DNA of 64,000 bases from Pseudomonas sp. Irchel s3h14. GTDB taxonomy: Bacteria; Pseudomonadota; Gammaproteobacteria; Pseudomonadales; Pseudomonadaceae. Positions 8,842 to 17,425 of the stretch are shown here, piece after piece. The translations under genes were made by a program, and so were the position numbers. Position 1 is the stretch's first letter, and each line of letters opens with the position of its first letter. Below the pieces are notes generated by a model, which had not been told where the DNA came from, searched no databases, and saw only the letters and a program-made list of their open reading frames with translations. The stretch is taken from positions 1-64,000 of the forward strand of contig NZ_FYDJ01000012.1 of NCBI RefSeq assembly GCF_900187425.1, read 5' to 3'.

Positions 8842-9639
8842 TTGCTTATCGAGTCCCGTCGCCGCGCTTATTTGACCGCCATGCAGGTGGTCAACTGGCT
8901 GCCGCGCACCGAATTGCCCTTTGCTGCGCCCTCGCGCCCTGAGTTGCTGGAGATGCCCGAGCCGTTGGTCGTCGCGCCGGTTGCTCCGGTTGCTCCGGTT
9001 GCGCCCGTGCCTGTGGCTGATTCGCCCGTGGAACCGCTGGTCAAACCGGTCGAACGGGTGAAAATCGAGGTGCCGCGGCCATCGCTGGCCAGCACGCGCA
9101 CGAATGCCAAGGTTGAAGAAGAGGCCGCTCCGGTTGTGGCCAAGGCGCCAGTCGTGCCGCCACCGCGTTTCGCCCTGCAATTGCTGCGGGCCGGGCGTTG
9201 CCTGCTGTTGGTGGAGTTACCCACAGGCGAATCCTTCCAGACCCGCGACCCTGCCTATCTATTGCTCAAAGACATGCTGCGCGCCGCCGGTCTGCCGGAC
9301 AGCCCGCAAATCGTCGGCGAGCCGGTGCGTTGGCCGCTGTTGTCTCGGGGCACCATGGATCAAGGCCGGGAAGCGGCTCGCGACTTCGTGCAAGGTTTTC
9401 TCTCGGCCCGGCTGGAAGACGCACCGTGTGTCTGCGTGTGGCTGATCGGCCTGCCAGCGGTGCGTTTCGCCGGTGAGGCGAACGCCGAATCCTTCAACCG
9501 TGAACTCCAGGTCGAAGGCCTGGGCTCGGTCTGGGCCCTGCCGGGTCTGGAATTATTAATGGAAGAGCCACAGCGTAAGGCTGATGTCTGGCAAGCCATG
9601 CGTCGGCTGATGGCGCGCTGGAAAGAATCGAATGAGTGA
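8842..9639 (+). CDS. holD: DNA polymerase III psi subunit (HolD-like), long pseudomonad form
   Basis: A 265-residue protein directly before rimI, overlapping it by 8 bases, the same neighbourhood as holD-rimI in E. coli. The N-terminus (SRRRAYLTAMQVVNW) resembles the chi-binding start of E. coli psi, followed by a Pro/Val/Ala-rich linker with APV repeats (about residues 47-95) and a globular C-terminal part. From memory, the PAO1 counterpart PA4679 was shown to be the cryptic psi subunit. An in-frame stop at 8818 leaves TTG at 8842 as the only start that keeps the N-terminal motif; the ATG at 8881 would remove it. Psi links chi and SSB to the clamp loader. Confidence 0.75.
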   Translation: MLIESRRRAYLTAMQVVNWLPRTELPFAAPSRPELLEMPEPLVVAPVAPVAPVAPVPVADSPVEPLVKPVERVKIEVPRPSLASTRTNAKVEEEAAPVVAKAPVVPPPRFALQLLRAGRCLLLVELPTGESFQTRDPAYLLLKDMLRAAGLPDSPQIVGEPVRWPLLSRGTMDQGREAARDFVQGFLSARLEDAPCVCVWLIGLPAVRFAGEANAESFNRELQVEGLGSVWALPGLELLMEEPQRKADVWQAMRRLMARWKESNE

Positions 9640-10084
9640 CGCTGTATCGTTCCGCCCGATGACCGAGGCGGACCTGGACACTGTACTGAAAATTGAATAC
9701 GCGGCTTACAGCCATCCCTGGACTCGCGGGATTTTTCTCGATGGGCTGGGTAAATATCAGATATGGCTGATGTTTGAAGGCCAGCAGCAGGTTGGCCACG
9801 GGGTGGTGCAGATCATCCTTGATGAAGCGCATCTGTTGAATATCACCGTCAAACCGGAGAACCAGGGCCGTGGCCTGGGCTTGACGTTGCTGGAGCATTT
9901 GATGTCCCGGGCGTATGACGCCAAGGCGCGGGAGTGTTTTCTGGAAGTGCGCGACAGCAACCGTGGCGCGTTCAAGTTGTATGAGCGTTATGGGTTTAAC
10001 GAGATTGGTCGTCGACGCGATTACTACCCGGCGGTAGGTGGGCGTGAAGATGCTGTCGTCATGGCCTGCACTTTGGTCGACTGA
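9632..10084 (+). CDS. rimI: Ribosomal protein S18-alanine N-acetyltransferase RimI
   Basis: A 150-residue GNAT acetyltransferase. The acetyl-CoA pyrophosphate loop (QGRGLG) is at about residues 78-83, and the C-terminal part has the LYERYGFNEIGRRRDYYP-type ending of RimI. It acetylates the N-terminal alanine of ribosomal protein S18. The start overlaps the end of the holD-like gene, giving a two-gene operon as in many gammaproteobacteria. A REP pair lies just downstream. Confidence 0.93.
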   Translation: MSDAVSFRPMTEADLDTVLKIEYAAYSHPWTRGIFLDGLGKYQIWLMFEGQQQVGHGVVQIILDEAHLLNITVKPENQGRGLGLTLLEHLMSRAYDAKARECFLEVRDSNRGAFKLYERYGFNEIGRRRDYYPAVGGREDAVVMACTLVD

Positions 10085-10093
10085 GCCTTAAAA

Positions 10094-10189
10094 GCTTCGC
10101 GGGCAAGCCATGCTCCTACAGGTTTGGCGTCGAACACAAAATGTGTGAGCGCCACCAAACCTGTAGGAGCATGGCTTGCCCGCGATGGC
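10094..10189. repeat. REP pair (family A) as a long inverted repeat
   Basis: Two inverted copies of a REP unit (CGCGGGCAAGCC...GCTCCTACAGG) face each other around a short centre. The same unit recurs at 31523-31614 and 56578-56673. It lies between the convergent ends of rimI and the acidic-protein gene, typical for Pseudomonas REP pairs; it could also act as a hairpin that ends or stabilises transcripts. Confidence 0.9.
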
Positions 10190-10210
10190 GTACTGTCAGA
10201 CGCTAGAGAA

Positions 10211-10615
10211 TCAACGATTACCGTCCATCGGATCCCGCCGCGCCAGTTCCTCTTCATCCAGCCCATTGCCCCCGCCGATGTCGTCTTCATCGACAATGCT
10301 CAAATCCCAATCGGCCTGGCCACCTTCACCCGCTTCGTGGGCGTCCCGTGCGCCGTCTTCACGGATCAGGGTTTCCGGGCTCATGTCGTCGTCGGTGGAC
10401 TCATGGTCATCGGTCGAGGCCCCGGTCATGCCGGCTTCACGTACGCGTTGCCGAGGCATCAGGCGTTCACGCTCCGTTTGCGTCAGCTCGTCGCCAATTT
10501 TGGCGCTGGGTTCTTCCTCGTCGAAATCCAGCTCATGCATCGAACCCATGCGGTCTTCGTTGTCATCGATGGGCTCGGGTTGCACCGCATCGTACGGACG
10601 TCGTGATTCAGTCAT
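10211..10615 (-). CDS. Conserved acidic hypothetical protein (PA4677-like)
   Basis: A 134-residue protein rich in Asp and Glu throughout, with no membrane segment or signal peptide. It has the usual Pseudomonas place between rimI and the carbonic anhydrase gene (PA4677 in PAO1, from memory). An AGGA is well spaced before the ATG. Low complexity suggests it is largely disordered. Function unknown; some databases label relatives as HPr-related, which I cannot support from the sequence. Confidence 0.75.
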   Translation of the reverse strand: MTESRRPYDAVQPEPIDDNEDRMGSMHELDFDEEEPSAKIGDELTQTERERLMPRQRVREAGMTGASTDDHESTDDDMSPETLIREDGARDAHEAGEGGQADWDLSIVDEDDIGGGNGLDEEELARRDPMDGNR

Positions 10616-10767
10616 GGCAATTCCTCATACTGTAGGCCTTACTAGGGTGGACCCCCTGGGCTGCTGAGAATTCCTCCGGCATGGAAAACCGGGTTTCTGC
10701 ATCTGGCGCGTGACCCCGACAGATGGTTGTCTGTCATAGAAGCGCATCATTCTCGAGGCTTCATTGC

Positions 10768-11412
10768 ATGAACGAATTACAAGATCTGATTGATAACAAC
10801 GAGCGCTGGGCTGACGCGATCACCAAAGAAGATCCTGATTTCTTCGCCAAGCTGGCCCGTCAGCAAACCCCGGAATACCTGTGGATCGGTTGCTCCGACG
10901 CCCGGGTGCCGGCGAACGAGATCGTCGGCATGCTGCCCGGCGATCTGTTTGTACACCGCAACGTGGCCAACGTGGTGCTACATACCGACCTCAACTGCCT
11001 GTCGGTGATTCAGTACGCGGTCGACGTGCTGAAGGTCAAACACATCCTCGTTACCGGCCACTATGGCTGCGGCGGCGTGCGCGCCTCGATGCAGGACCGT
11101 CAGCTGGGCCTGATCGACGGCTGGCTGCGCTCGATTCGCGATCTCTATTATGAAAAACGCGAAGAACTCGCCAAGTTGCCCACCGAAGAAGAGCGGGTCG
11201 ACCGCCTCTGCGAATACAACGTGATCCAGCAAGTGGCCAATGTCGGGCACACCAGCATTGTGCAAAACGCCTGGCACCGCGGGCAGAGCCTGTCTGTTCA
11301 CGGCTGCATCTATGGCATCAAGGACGGTCGCTGGAAAAGCCTGAACGCCACCATCAGCGGTTTCGAGCAATTGCCGCCGCAATACCGTCTGCGTCCGGTC
11401 GAGGCGTTGTAA
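10768..11412 (+). CDS. can: Beta-class carbonic anhydrase
   Basis: A 214-residue beta-carbonic anhydrase. The zinc site is complete at C42, D44, H98 and C101 (motifs GCSDARVP and GHYGCGGVR), the same numbering as E. coli Can. It interconverts CO2 and bicarbonate in the cytoplasm. The ATG at 10768 is chosen because GAGG lies 9 bases before it and the N-terminus then aligns with the family; an upstream GTG or ATG would add unrelated residues. Probably monocistronic. Confidence 0.95.
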   Translation: MNELQDLIDNNERWADAITKEDPDFFAKLARQQTPEYLWIGCSDARVPANEIVGMLPGDLFVHRNVANVVLHTDLNCLSVIQYAVDVLKVKHILVTGHYGCGGVRASMQDRQLGLIDGWLRSIRDLYYEKREELAKLPTEEERVDRLCEYNVIQQVANVGHTSIVQNAWHRGQSLSVHGCIYGIKDGRWKSLNATISGFEQLPPQYRLRPVEAL

Positions 11413-11418
11413 CGCCCT

Positions 11419-11943
11419 TCAGCAGAGACTCCGCCGGCGCCAGTGTTGCAGAAACAACTGGCCGTCGGCGTTCGGCGGTTCATCGTAGCCGGTGATCCAG
11501 CCTCGGCAGTCGAACGAGCCGCACTGGCAGGCGAACTGACGCAAGAGTTTGTCTTCAGTGGAAGCGTAGTCCATCGTCAGTCGGTCGCCTTTTTTGATGT
11601 CCTTCAGCGCCCACAACCACAGCTCGCTCATGTCGAGAAATACGTTTGGGTCGCAGGAGTGTCGCAGCAGCCCGCAGAAGCGCGGGTCGTAGACATGGAT
11701 GCCACGGGCCAGTTGCCGGGTATGCCGACACCGATAAGGCAGCAGATGCCCCGACGCCCGACAAATTCGGCTGATGCGTGGAAAATCCCGAAGTACTGCG
11801 ACGGCTGCCGCCGATCCGTTGGTGTTGTCGATAATCTCGAAGTCGGCCCTGGAGGGGAATCCAAGGCGAACGGGCAACTCCTTAAATGGATAAATCCCAT
11901 CGGGTGGTTGCGCAAGCGTCCCGTGCAGGGTCTGGGCTTTCAT
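11419..11943 (-). CDS. SET-domain protein with post-SET motif
   Basis: A 174-residue protein with the hallmarks of a SET-domain lysine methyltransferase: LLRHSCDPN (the NHSCxPN motif), GDRLTMDYAST (the ELxxDY motif with the active-site Tyr) and a post-SET-like CQCGSFDCRGW near the end. The N-terminal half is short, so the S-adenosylmethionine pocket is small or atypical. Its 3' end meets the carbonic anhydrase gene tail to tail, 6 bases apart. An AAGGA lies 5 bases before the ATG. Substrate unknown. Confidence 0.8.
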   Translation of the reverse strand: MKAQTLHGTLAQPPDGIYPFKELPVRLGFPSRADFEIIDNTNGSAAAVAVLRDFPRISRICRASGHLLPYRCRHTRQLARGIHVYDPRFCGLLRHSCDPNVFLDMSELWLWALKDIKKGDRLTMDYASTEDKLLRQFACQCGSFDCRGWITGYDEPPNADGQLFLQHWRRRSLC

Positions 11944-12038
11944 AACGGTCCTTGTCGGCTGGGTGCTGCGACCTCCATCAGCTGACGATCCTGTCAGCTC
12001 TGCAACACATGGGTACGACTCAAGCCTCTCGCAAATGA

Positions 12039-12080
12039 AACGGCGGGTCTACTGTCAGTTATGACAGTAGACCCGCCGTT
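12039..12080. terminator. Perfect 19-bp inverted repeat, likely terminator
   Basis: AACGGCGGGTCTACTGTCA and its exact complement flank a GTTA loop. It lies 8 bases after the end of the minus-strand gene at 12088 and between that gene and the SET-gene promoter. T-runs are short on either side, so termination is likely but not certain. Confidence 0.6.
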
Positions 12081-12087
12081 CATCGTT

Positions 12088-13260
12088 TTACAGAGGAGGG
12101 ACAGGGATCGCAGTCGCGGGTACCGGAGCTTTCAGCTGTTTGAGCTGAGATTTGATCGGTGCCGTCGCGCACTTGGCCACGGCTTTTTCGGGCGTCAGGT
12201 TGCGGATCGAGGTGTAGAACAGCTCGCAGGTTTTTTCTGACTGGGCCACTTGCCAGGTTTGGGTGCAACTTCTCAGTTCAATGTCGGGATTACTGTCCGG
12301 TTGGCGGCCCATGGCGGCCTGCCAGCACGAGGCACTCAAATCCTGGCCCATGACTTTAAGGCCAGCGGCATCGGCCTTGGCCTGGGCATCGTTGCCGGTA
12401 TAGCTTTCCGGGTCGGCGGCGTACCAAATGTAGCTTGGGTGGTTGGAACCCAGCACTGGCACTTTCACCCCGTCGCTCGGACTGATGCTGACCAGGCCCA
12501 GCACGTTCACGGTTGGCCCGTATTGCTGCTTGATCCAGTTACGCACTGGCGCGCCGAAGGCGACCATCGGCAACGCCGTACCACTGGCGTTCTGGCTGAG
12601 TTGCTTGACCATCGTGGTCTGGTAGTCCTTGAAGTAGTCGTAGACGCCTTCCAGATCCTTGCCGGCGTTGGAAGGTGCGGCAATCGGTGCGATGTCGATG
12701 ATGGTCTGGTAGCCCGGCGTCTGGTCGGCCGGGATTCCGTTGACAGTCAGCAGTGTGGCCCAGCGATCGGTGGTGGCGGATCGCAGGTAATCCTGAGCCT
12801 GGGTCAACGAATAGTCGGGTGGGAAGTGCAACAGTTCAACGCTTTTGCGGTTTTCCAGGGCCATGCCCAGTGGCAGGAACAGATACCAGCTGTAAGCCCA
12901 CTTGCCATCGGCATTCAGCTTGCTGGCGCCGGTATAGGCCAGATCACCGGCATCGAGCAACGCCGCCAACGGTTTTTCATAGCCACGAGGTACGCCGGTG
13001 ATTTCGGCGTAGAGCTGATTGTTATCGGTTTTGACCAGCACTTTCGCCGCGCTGTAACCATCGCGCTGCACGCTTTGGGTCAGGTAATGCTCGACCGTTT
13101 GTTCCAGCGTCCAGTTGCGAAAACAAATCACGTTGCAGTTGTTGGGGTAAGCGAACAGGCGGGTGACGCGTTCGGTACTGCCCAGCTTCAGGCCGACATC
13201 GGCATGGGCGGCGGCGCTCAGGGTGAGGGCCGCGAGGGTGAATCCTGCGAATTTGAACAT
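12088..13260 (-). CDS. Hypothetical exported protein
   Basis: A 390-residue protein with a typical Sec signal peptide (cleavage probably after SAAAHA, residue about 20). The mature part has two close cysteines near the N-terminus (NNCNVIC) and further cysteines in the C-terminal third, which suggests disulfides in the periplasm, and ends in a Pro-rich tail. I do not recognise a catalytic motif or domain. It stands alone, with a strong hairpin after its stop. Confidence 0.65.
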   Translation of the reverse strand: MFKFAGFTLAALTLSAAAHADVGLKLGSTERVTRLFAYPNNCNVICFRNWTLEQTVEHYLTQSVQRDGYSAAKVLVKTDNNQLYAEITGVPRGYEKPLAALLDAGDLAYTGASKLNADGKWAYSWYLFLPLGMALENRKSVELLHFPPDYSLTQAQDYLRSATTDRWATLLTVNGIPADQTPGYQTIIDIAPIAAPSNAGKDLEGVYDYFKDYQTTMVKQLSQNASGTALPMVAFGAPVRNWIKQQYGPTVNVLGLVSISPSDGVKVPVLGSNHPSYIWYAADPESYTGNDAQAKADAAGLKVMGQDLSASCWQAAMGRQPDSNPDIELRSCTQTWQVAQSEKTCELFYTSIRNLTPEKAVAKCATAPIKSQLKQLKAPVPATAIPVPPL

Positions 13261-13400
13261 GCTCAGATCCTTTTCAGCGTGGTCCCGTTGATTGGGGTAC
13301 GCGCCATACTGGATCAGCGGCGTTTTACAGAATAGTGTTTGCGTGTAGTTTTTTTTGCGTAGAGCCTGCGGTGTGTCTGCCAGGAACGCTCGGTTATGGA

Positions 13401-13433
13401 GTCCGGCCCGGGCTTGATGTCTATGGGCCGGAC
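13401..13433. terminator. GC-rich hairpin downstream of the 106-residue gene
   Basis: GTCCGGCCC and GGGCCGGAC form a 9-bp stem around a 15-base loop, 14 bases after the stop of the minus-strand gene at 13447. No clear T-run follows, so it is only a possible terminator. Confidence 0.4.
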
Positions 13434-13446
13434 GGAGGTTGAAGCG

Positions 13447-13767
13447 TTACAACAGCTTTAGTGCCAGATGAGTACCGGCGCGCAAGTACTCGACCTGTGC
13501 AAATACGGCATCCTTGACGATGGCCTCTCCTGTATCGGTCAGTTTGGCTTTTTTGGCATCAATGATGGACGTTTGCGTTAATTGCATGACTACATCCATC
13601 GCTTTTTGTAGAGCGGTCAAATTGTTGTGCTGGCCGAACTCGCGGACGACAGCGTCCATACGGCGATCTGCATCATCACGCAGCTTTTTATATTCAACGA
13701 CTGAAACCCTACCGTCCTGGTAAATCTCGTTAATCATCTCTTCCAGCGTTTTCGATATTAAAGACAT
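13447..13767 (-). CDS. Small hypothetical protein
   Basis: A 106-residue soluble protein predicted to be mostly helical, with no signal peptide or recognised motif. The start at 13767 (MSLISKTLEEM) is preferred: an AAGGA lies 11 bases before it but would touch the alternative ATG at 13779. Its base composition looks more AT-rich than its neighbours, and no partner gene is close. I do not recognise the family. Confidence 0.55.
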   Translation of the reverse strand: MSLISKTLEEMINEIYQDGRVSVVEYKKLRDDADRRMDAVVREFGQHNNLTALQKAMDVVMQLTQTSIIDAKKAKLTDTGEAIVKDAVFAQVEYLRAGTHLALKLL

Positions 13768-13943
13768 GTGTTTGTTCATCCTTGGTCAGTGCTGTCTTGC
13801 TTTGAAAAGTTTGTGAGCTGTCGGAGTTTACTCAGCGCTTTTTAGATTGGAGATAAGAACTCTCCGGGTTTCATGTCAGGCGCAATCGAGCCTGTTTGTA
13901 GGATAAATCCAGGCGTTTGTTTCATGCTCAAGCAGGGTGAATG

Positions 13944-15362
13944 TTACGGCATGACCGGTGCCGTATACGTCAGCGTCGTCCCCAGCGCCCACAGCAGAAA
14001 CAGCACCAGCGGCGTGTGCACCAGCAGTTGCACGAACGAAAACCCGATCAGGTCCCGCGCCTTCAACCCGAGCACGCCCAGCAGCGGCAGCATGTAGAAC
14101 GGGTTGATCAGGTTCGGCAAGGCTTCGGCGGCGTTGTAGATCTGCACGGCCCAGCCCAGGTGGTAGTTCAGGTCGGTGGCCACTTGCATGACGTACGGCG
14201 CTTCGATGATCCATTTGCCCCCGCCGGACGGGATGAAGAAACCGAGGATCGCCGAGTACACGCCCATCAGCAGCGCGTAGGTGTCGTGGGACGCGATTTG
14301 TACGAAAAAGGTCGAGATGTGGTGAGCCAGCGACTGAGCGTCAGTCCCTTTGACGGTGGTCATCAGCGCGGCGATCGAGCCGTACAACGGGAACTGAATC
14401 AGTACGCCAGTGGTGGTCGGCACCGCACGGCTCACCGCGTCAAGGAAGCTGCGCGGGCGCCAGTGCAGCAGGGCACCGAGCATGATGAACAGGAAGTTGT
14501 AGGTGTTCAGCCCGGAAATCGCACTGATCGCCGGTTTGGTCGAGAACTCATGGAACAGCCATCCGGCTGCCAGCAGCACCAGCAAAATCGTCAGCAGCGG
14601 GCTGTGCTCCAACCATTCGCCGGGGCGGGTGCGCGGTTGCAACGGCGGCAGGTTAAAGCTTGGATCGATGCCGCAGGCTTCGGCATCACGGGCCGAGCTC
14701 GGGCCGGGTGCAGTAGCGTAGGCAATGATCAGCGAGATCACGATCAGCGCCAGCAACATCACGCCGGATTGCCAGAGAAAGATCGTTTGCGTGAAAGGAA
14801 TCACCCCGGTGATCGACAGAATCGACGGCGGCAGGCTGGCCGGGTTGGCCTGCAATTGCGCGGCGGACGAGGACAGGCCCAAGGCCCACACCGCGCCGAG
14901 ACCCAGATAGGCGGCGGCACCGGCGGCACGGTAATCCATTTTCAAATCGGTACGGCGGGCGAGGGCGCGCACCAGCAAACCGCCAAACACCAGCGACAGC
15001 CCCCAGTTCAGCAGCGAAGCGACCATGGAGATCAACGCAACCCAGGCCACGGCCGAGCGGCCGTTTTTCGGGATCCGCGCCAGCCGGTCGATCAGTTTCA
15101 CCGCCGGTGGCGAGCTGGCAACCACATAACCGCCGATCACCACGAAAGCCATCTGCATGGTGAACGGGATCAGGCTCCAGAAGCCGTCACCGAAGGCCAT
15201 GGCGGCGTCGGTGGGTTTGGCGCCCATGAACAGAGTGGCCACGGCGACGATAATCACCGCCAGTGCGGCAAACACCCAGGAGTCGGGAAACCAGCGTTCG
15301 GCAAAACTTGAGCAGCGCAGGGCAAAGCGGGCAGAGCGGGTATCTTCGATATCAGCGGCCAC
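13944..15362 (-). CDS. atoE: Short-chain fatty acid transporter, AtoE family
   Basis: A 472-residue polytopic membrane protein with about 11-12 hydrophobic segments, typical of the AtoE/short-chain fatty acid transporter family (conserved FIPSGGGKW segment). It would import butyrate-like acids across the inner membrane. The GTG start at 15362 is chosen: GAGG lies 7 bases before it and the upstream extension (MFYCWHLSRR) is not family-like. No atoDAB genes adjoin it, unlike the E. coli ato operon, so the acids it brings in must be activated by enzymes encoded elsewhere. Confidence 0.85.
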   Translation of the reverse strand: MAADIEDTRSARFALRCSSFAERWFPDSWVFAALAVIIVAVATLFMGAKPTDAAMAFGDGFWSLIPFTMQMAFVVIGGYVVASSPPAVKLIDRLARIPKNGRSAVAWVALISMVASLLNWGLSLVFGGLLVRALARRTDLKMDYRAAGAAAYLGLGAVWALGLSSSAAQLQANPASLPPSILSITGVIPFTQTIFLWQSGVMLLALIVISLIIAYATAPGPSSARDAEACGIDPSFNLPPLQPRTRPGEWLEHSPLLTILLVLLAAGWLFHEFSTKPAISAISGLNTYNFLFIMLGALLHWRPRSFLDAVSRAVPTTTGVLIQFPLYGSIAALMTTVKGTDAQSLAHHISTFFVQIASHDTYALLMGVYSAILGFFIPSGGGKWIIEAPYVMQVATDLNYHLGWAVQIYNAAEALPNLINPFYMLPLLGVLGLKARDLIGFSFVQLLVHTPLVLFLLWALGTTLTYTAPVMP

Positions 15363-15563
15363 GGGTGTACCTCGAATTATTATGTTTGTTGTGGTCTTCC
15401 GGGCCGCAAAGGCCCGTCTAGAGAGGTGCCAACAGTAAAACAATCGGTTCTATTTTGTGACCAGGTTTTACGAATCTAGGACTTTGGTCTAACGGGTTGT
15501 CCGTTGGCGCGTTTGCGTAGACCATGGGCGCCTTGGTTTTTTGCCTATGCCAGAGTTCTTTTC

Positions 15564-16907
15564 ATGACTGCCAACATCCACTCGCACCCGACGCCGTTCA
15601 CCCGTTCGGACTACAAGACTCTCGGCCTTGCGGCCCTGGGCGGCGCGCTGGAAATCTACGATTTCATCATTTTCGTATTTTTCGCCCTGACCCTCAGCCA
15701 GTTGTTCTTCCCGCCGGAAATGCCTGAGTGGCTGCGACTGCTGCAAAGCTTCGGGATCTTCGCTACCGGTTATTTGGCGCGGCCGTTGGGCGGGATTCTG
15801 ATGGCGCATTTCGCCGACCGACTGGGCCGCAAGAAGGTCTTCAGCCTGAGCATCCTGATGATGGCGCTGCCGTGCCTGCTGATCGGCATCATGCCGACCT
15901 ACGCCCAAATCGGTTATTTCGCACCGCTGCTGCTATTGGCGCTGCGAATCCTCCAGGGCGCGGCGGTGGGCGGTGAAGTGCCGAGCGCCTGGGTGTTCGT
16001 CGCTGAACATGCACCCGCCGGGCATCGCGGTTATGCCCTCGGTTTCCTGCAGGCCGGGTTGACGTTTGGTTACCTGATCGGCGCCCTGACGGCGACGTTT
16101 CTGGCACAGGCATTTACCCCGGCAGAAATCCTTGATTACGCCTGGCGTTACCCGTTCCTGCTGGGCGGCGTGTTCGGCGTAATCGGCGTCTGGCTACGCC
16201 GCTGGCTCAGCGAAACCCCGGTGTTCATGGCCATGCAGGCGCAACGGGATGCGGCCGTCGAACTGCCGTTGCGCACGGTCTTGCGTGAGCATCGCCTGGC
16301 CATGCTGCCGGCGATGATCCTCACCTGTGTACTGACCTCGGCGGTGGTGGTGTTCGTGGTGATCACCCCGACCATGATGCAGAAAACCTTCGGTATGACC
16401 GCCAGTCACACCTTCGCCCTGAGTGCCTTGGGCATTGTTTTTCTGAATATCGGCTGTGTACTCGCCGGACTGCTGGTCGACCGCATTGGCGCCTGGCGCA
16501 CGGTGATGCTCTATAGCCTGCTGCTGCCATTGGGCATTGGCGTGCTCTATACCTGCCTGATCATCGGTGGCAGCTGGATCGGTCTGGCGTACGCGGTGGC
16601 CGGCCTCGGTTGCGGGGTGGTCGGCGCGGTGCCGTCGGTGATGGTCAGCCTGTTCCCTGCGCGGATTCGTGTCTCGGGGATTTCCTTCACCTACAACATT
16701 GCCTACGCCGTCTGGGCGAGTATCACACCGTTGTTGCTGATCGGTCTGATGCCGTGGAGCCCATGGATCTGCGTGATCTTCTGCGCGGTGATGGGGGCTG
16801 TGGGGGTGAGTTGTGCCGCGTATTTTGGGGCGCGGATGCCTAATGTCGGGAACCGCAGCGTGGCTTCAAGCCAGGGCAAATCGTTGAAAGACTGCGTTAA
16901 TCCGTAA
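15564..16907 (+). CDS. MFS transporter, metabolite:H+ symporter type
   Basis: A 447-residue major facilitator with 12 hydrophobic segments. The loop 2-3 signature (HFADRLGRKKVF), the RILQGAAVGGEVPSA motif and the WRYPFLLGGVFG segment are those of the ProP/ShiA/KgtP-like symporter group. The substrate is probably an organic acid or zwitterion but cannot be read from the sequence. The ATG at 15564 matches the family N-terminus; upstream in-frame starts would add a non-conserved segment. A terminator follows. Confidence 0.85.
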   Translation: MTANIHSHPTPFTRSDYKTLGLAALGGALEIYDFIIFVFFALTLSQLFFPPEMPEWLRLLQSFGIFATGYLARPLGGILMAHFADRLGRKKVFSLSILMMALPCLLIGIMPTYAQIGYFAPLLLLALRILQGAAVGGEVPSAWVFVAEHAPAGHRGYALGFLQAGLTFGYLIGALTATFLAQAFTPAEILDYAWRYPFLLGGVFGVIGVWLRRWLSETPVFMAMQAQRDAAVELPLRTVLREHRLAMLPAMILTCVLTSAVVVFVVITPTMMQKTFGMTASHTFALSALGIVFLNIGCVLAGLLVDRIGAWRTVMLYSLLLPLGIGVLYTCLIIGGSWIGLAYAVAGLGCGVVGAVPSVMVSLFPARIRVSGISFTYNIAYAVWASITPLLLIGLMPWSPWICVIFCAVMGAVGVSCAAYFGARMPNVGNRSVASSQGKSLKDCVNP

Positions 16908-16944
16908 CAGGCATCCATATCCCGCGTAGCGGGGAGCGGAAAAA

Positions 16945-16984
16945 AGAATGGGCACGCCAACCAGGTTGAGTGCCCATTTTTTTA
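16945..16984. terminator. Rho-independent terminator, bidirectional
   Basis: AATGGGCAC and GTGCCCATT pair around a 16-base loop, with a run of seven T on the plus strand and an A-rich flank on the other side. It separates the convergent MFS gene and DUF6124 gene. Confidence 0.85.
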
Positions 16985-16996
16985 TGGGGTGGCGGA

Positions 16997-17392
16997 TTAG
17001 ATGACGCGGCTTTGTTGCTTGGCGAAAATCGCCGCTATCTCGGGTTCATCCAGATGATCCAGCATTCGCTCTACCAACAAATGCACCCCGTCAGCCATGC
17101 GGCTGAGCGCCAGGGCTACGGAGCGGCGTGAGCCGTCCACATCATCGGCGAGGTTGGCGGCAATAGCGCTGATGGACAGCAAATCTTCCGAGGCATTGGC
17201 GAGAAGGGTTTCAGGGTTGATACCCGGGCAGACGCTGAAGAGCTGGCCGTTGCGTTTTGGTGGTTTGGGGTCGGCTGGCGGGAAGTGATGGTCGAGGGCG
17301 CGCTCGGCGGCTTCGTGGAGCTTGTTGGAGTCGAGTGATTCGTAGGGCGATGCCGGATCGGTTTCCGGCGGATTTGGTGTGACCTTGAACAT
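16997..17392 (-). CDS. DUF6124-family protein
   Basis: A 131-residue protein of a Pseudomonas-specific family that I recognise as DUF6124: the MFKVTPNPP start, the LHEAAERALDHH segment and the LLANASEDLLS and GSRRSVALAL segments are typical. It is soluble and helical, with no known function. The ATG at 17392 has GAGGA 9 bases before it and gives the family N-terminus. Several paralogues usually occur per genome. It is preceded by a long structured leader (17426-17612). Confidence 0.75.
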   Translation of the reverse strand: MFKVTPNPPETDPASPYESLDSNKLHEAAERALDHHFPPADPKPPKRNGQLFSVCPGINPETLLANASEDLLSISAIAANLADDVDGSRRSVALALSRMADGVHLLVERMLDHLDEPEIAAIFAKQQSRVI

Positions 17393-17425
17393 TGGCTCAA
17401 TCCTCATATGAGTGAGGCTGCAACC

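Noticed and set aside
10094..10189. Possible CRISPR-like repeat
   Set aside because: Only two inverted copies without regular spacers; it is a REP pair.
13941..15311. 456-codon plus-strand open frame
   Set aside because: Antisense to the AtoE-type transporter, with the same skewed composition.
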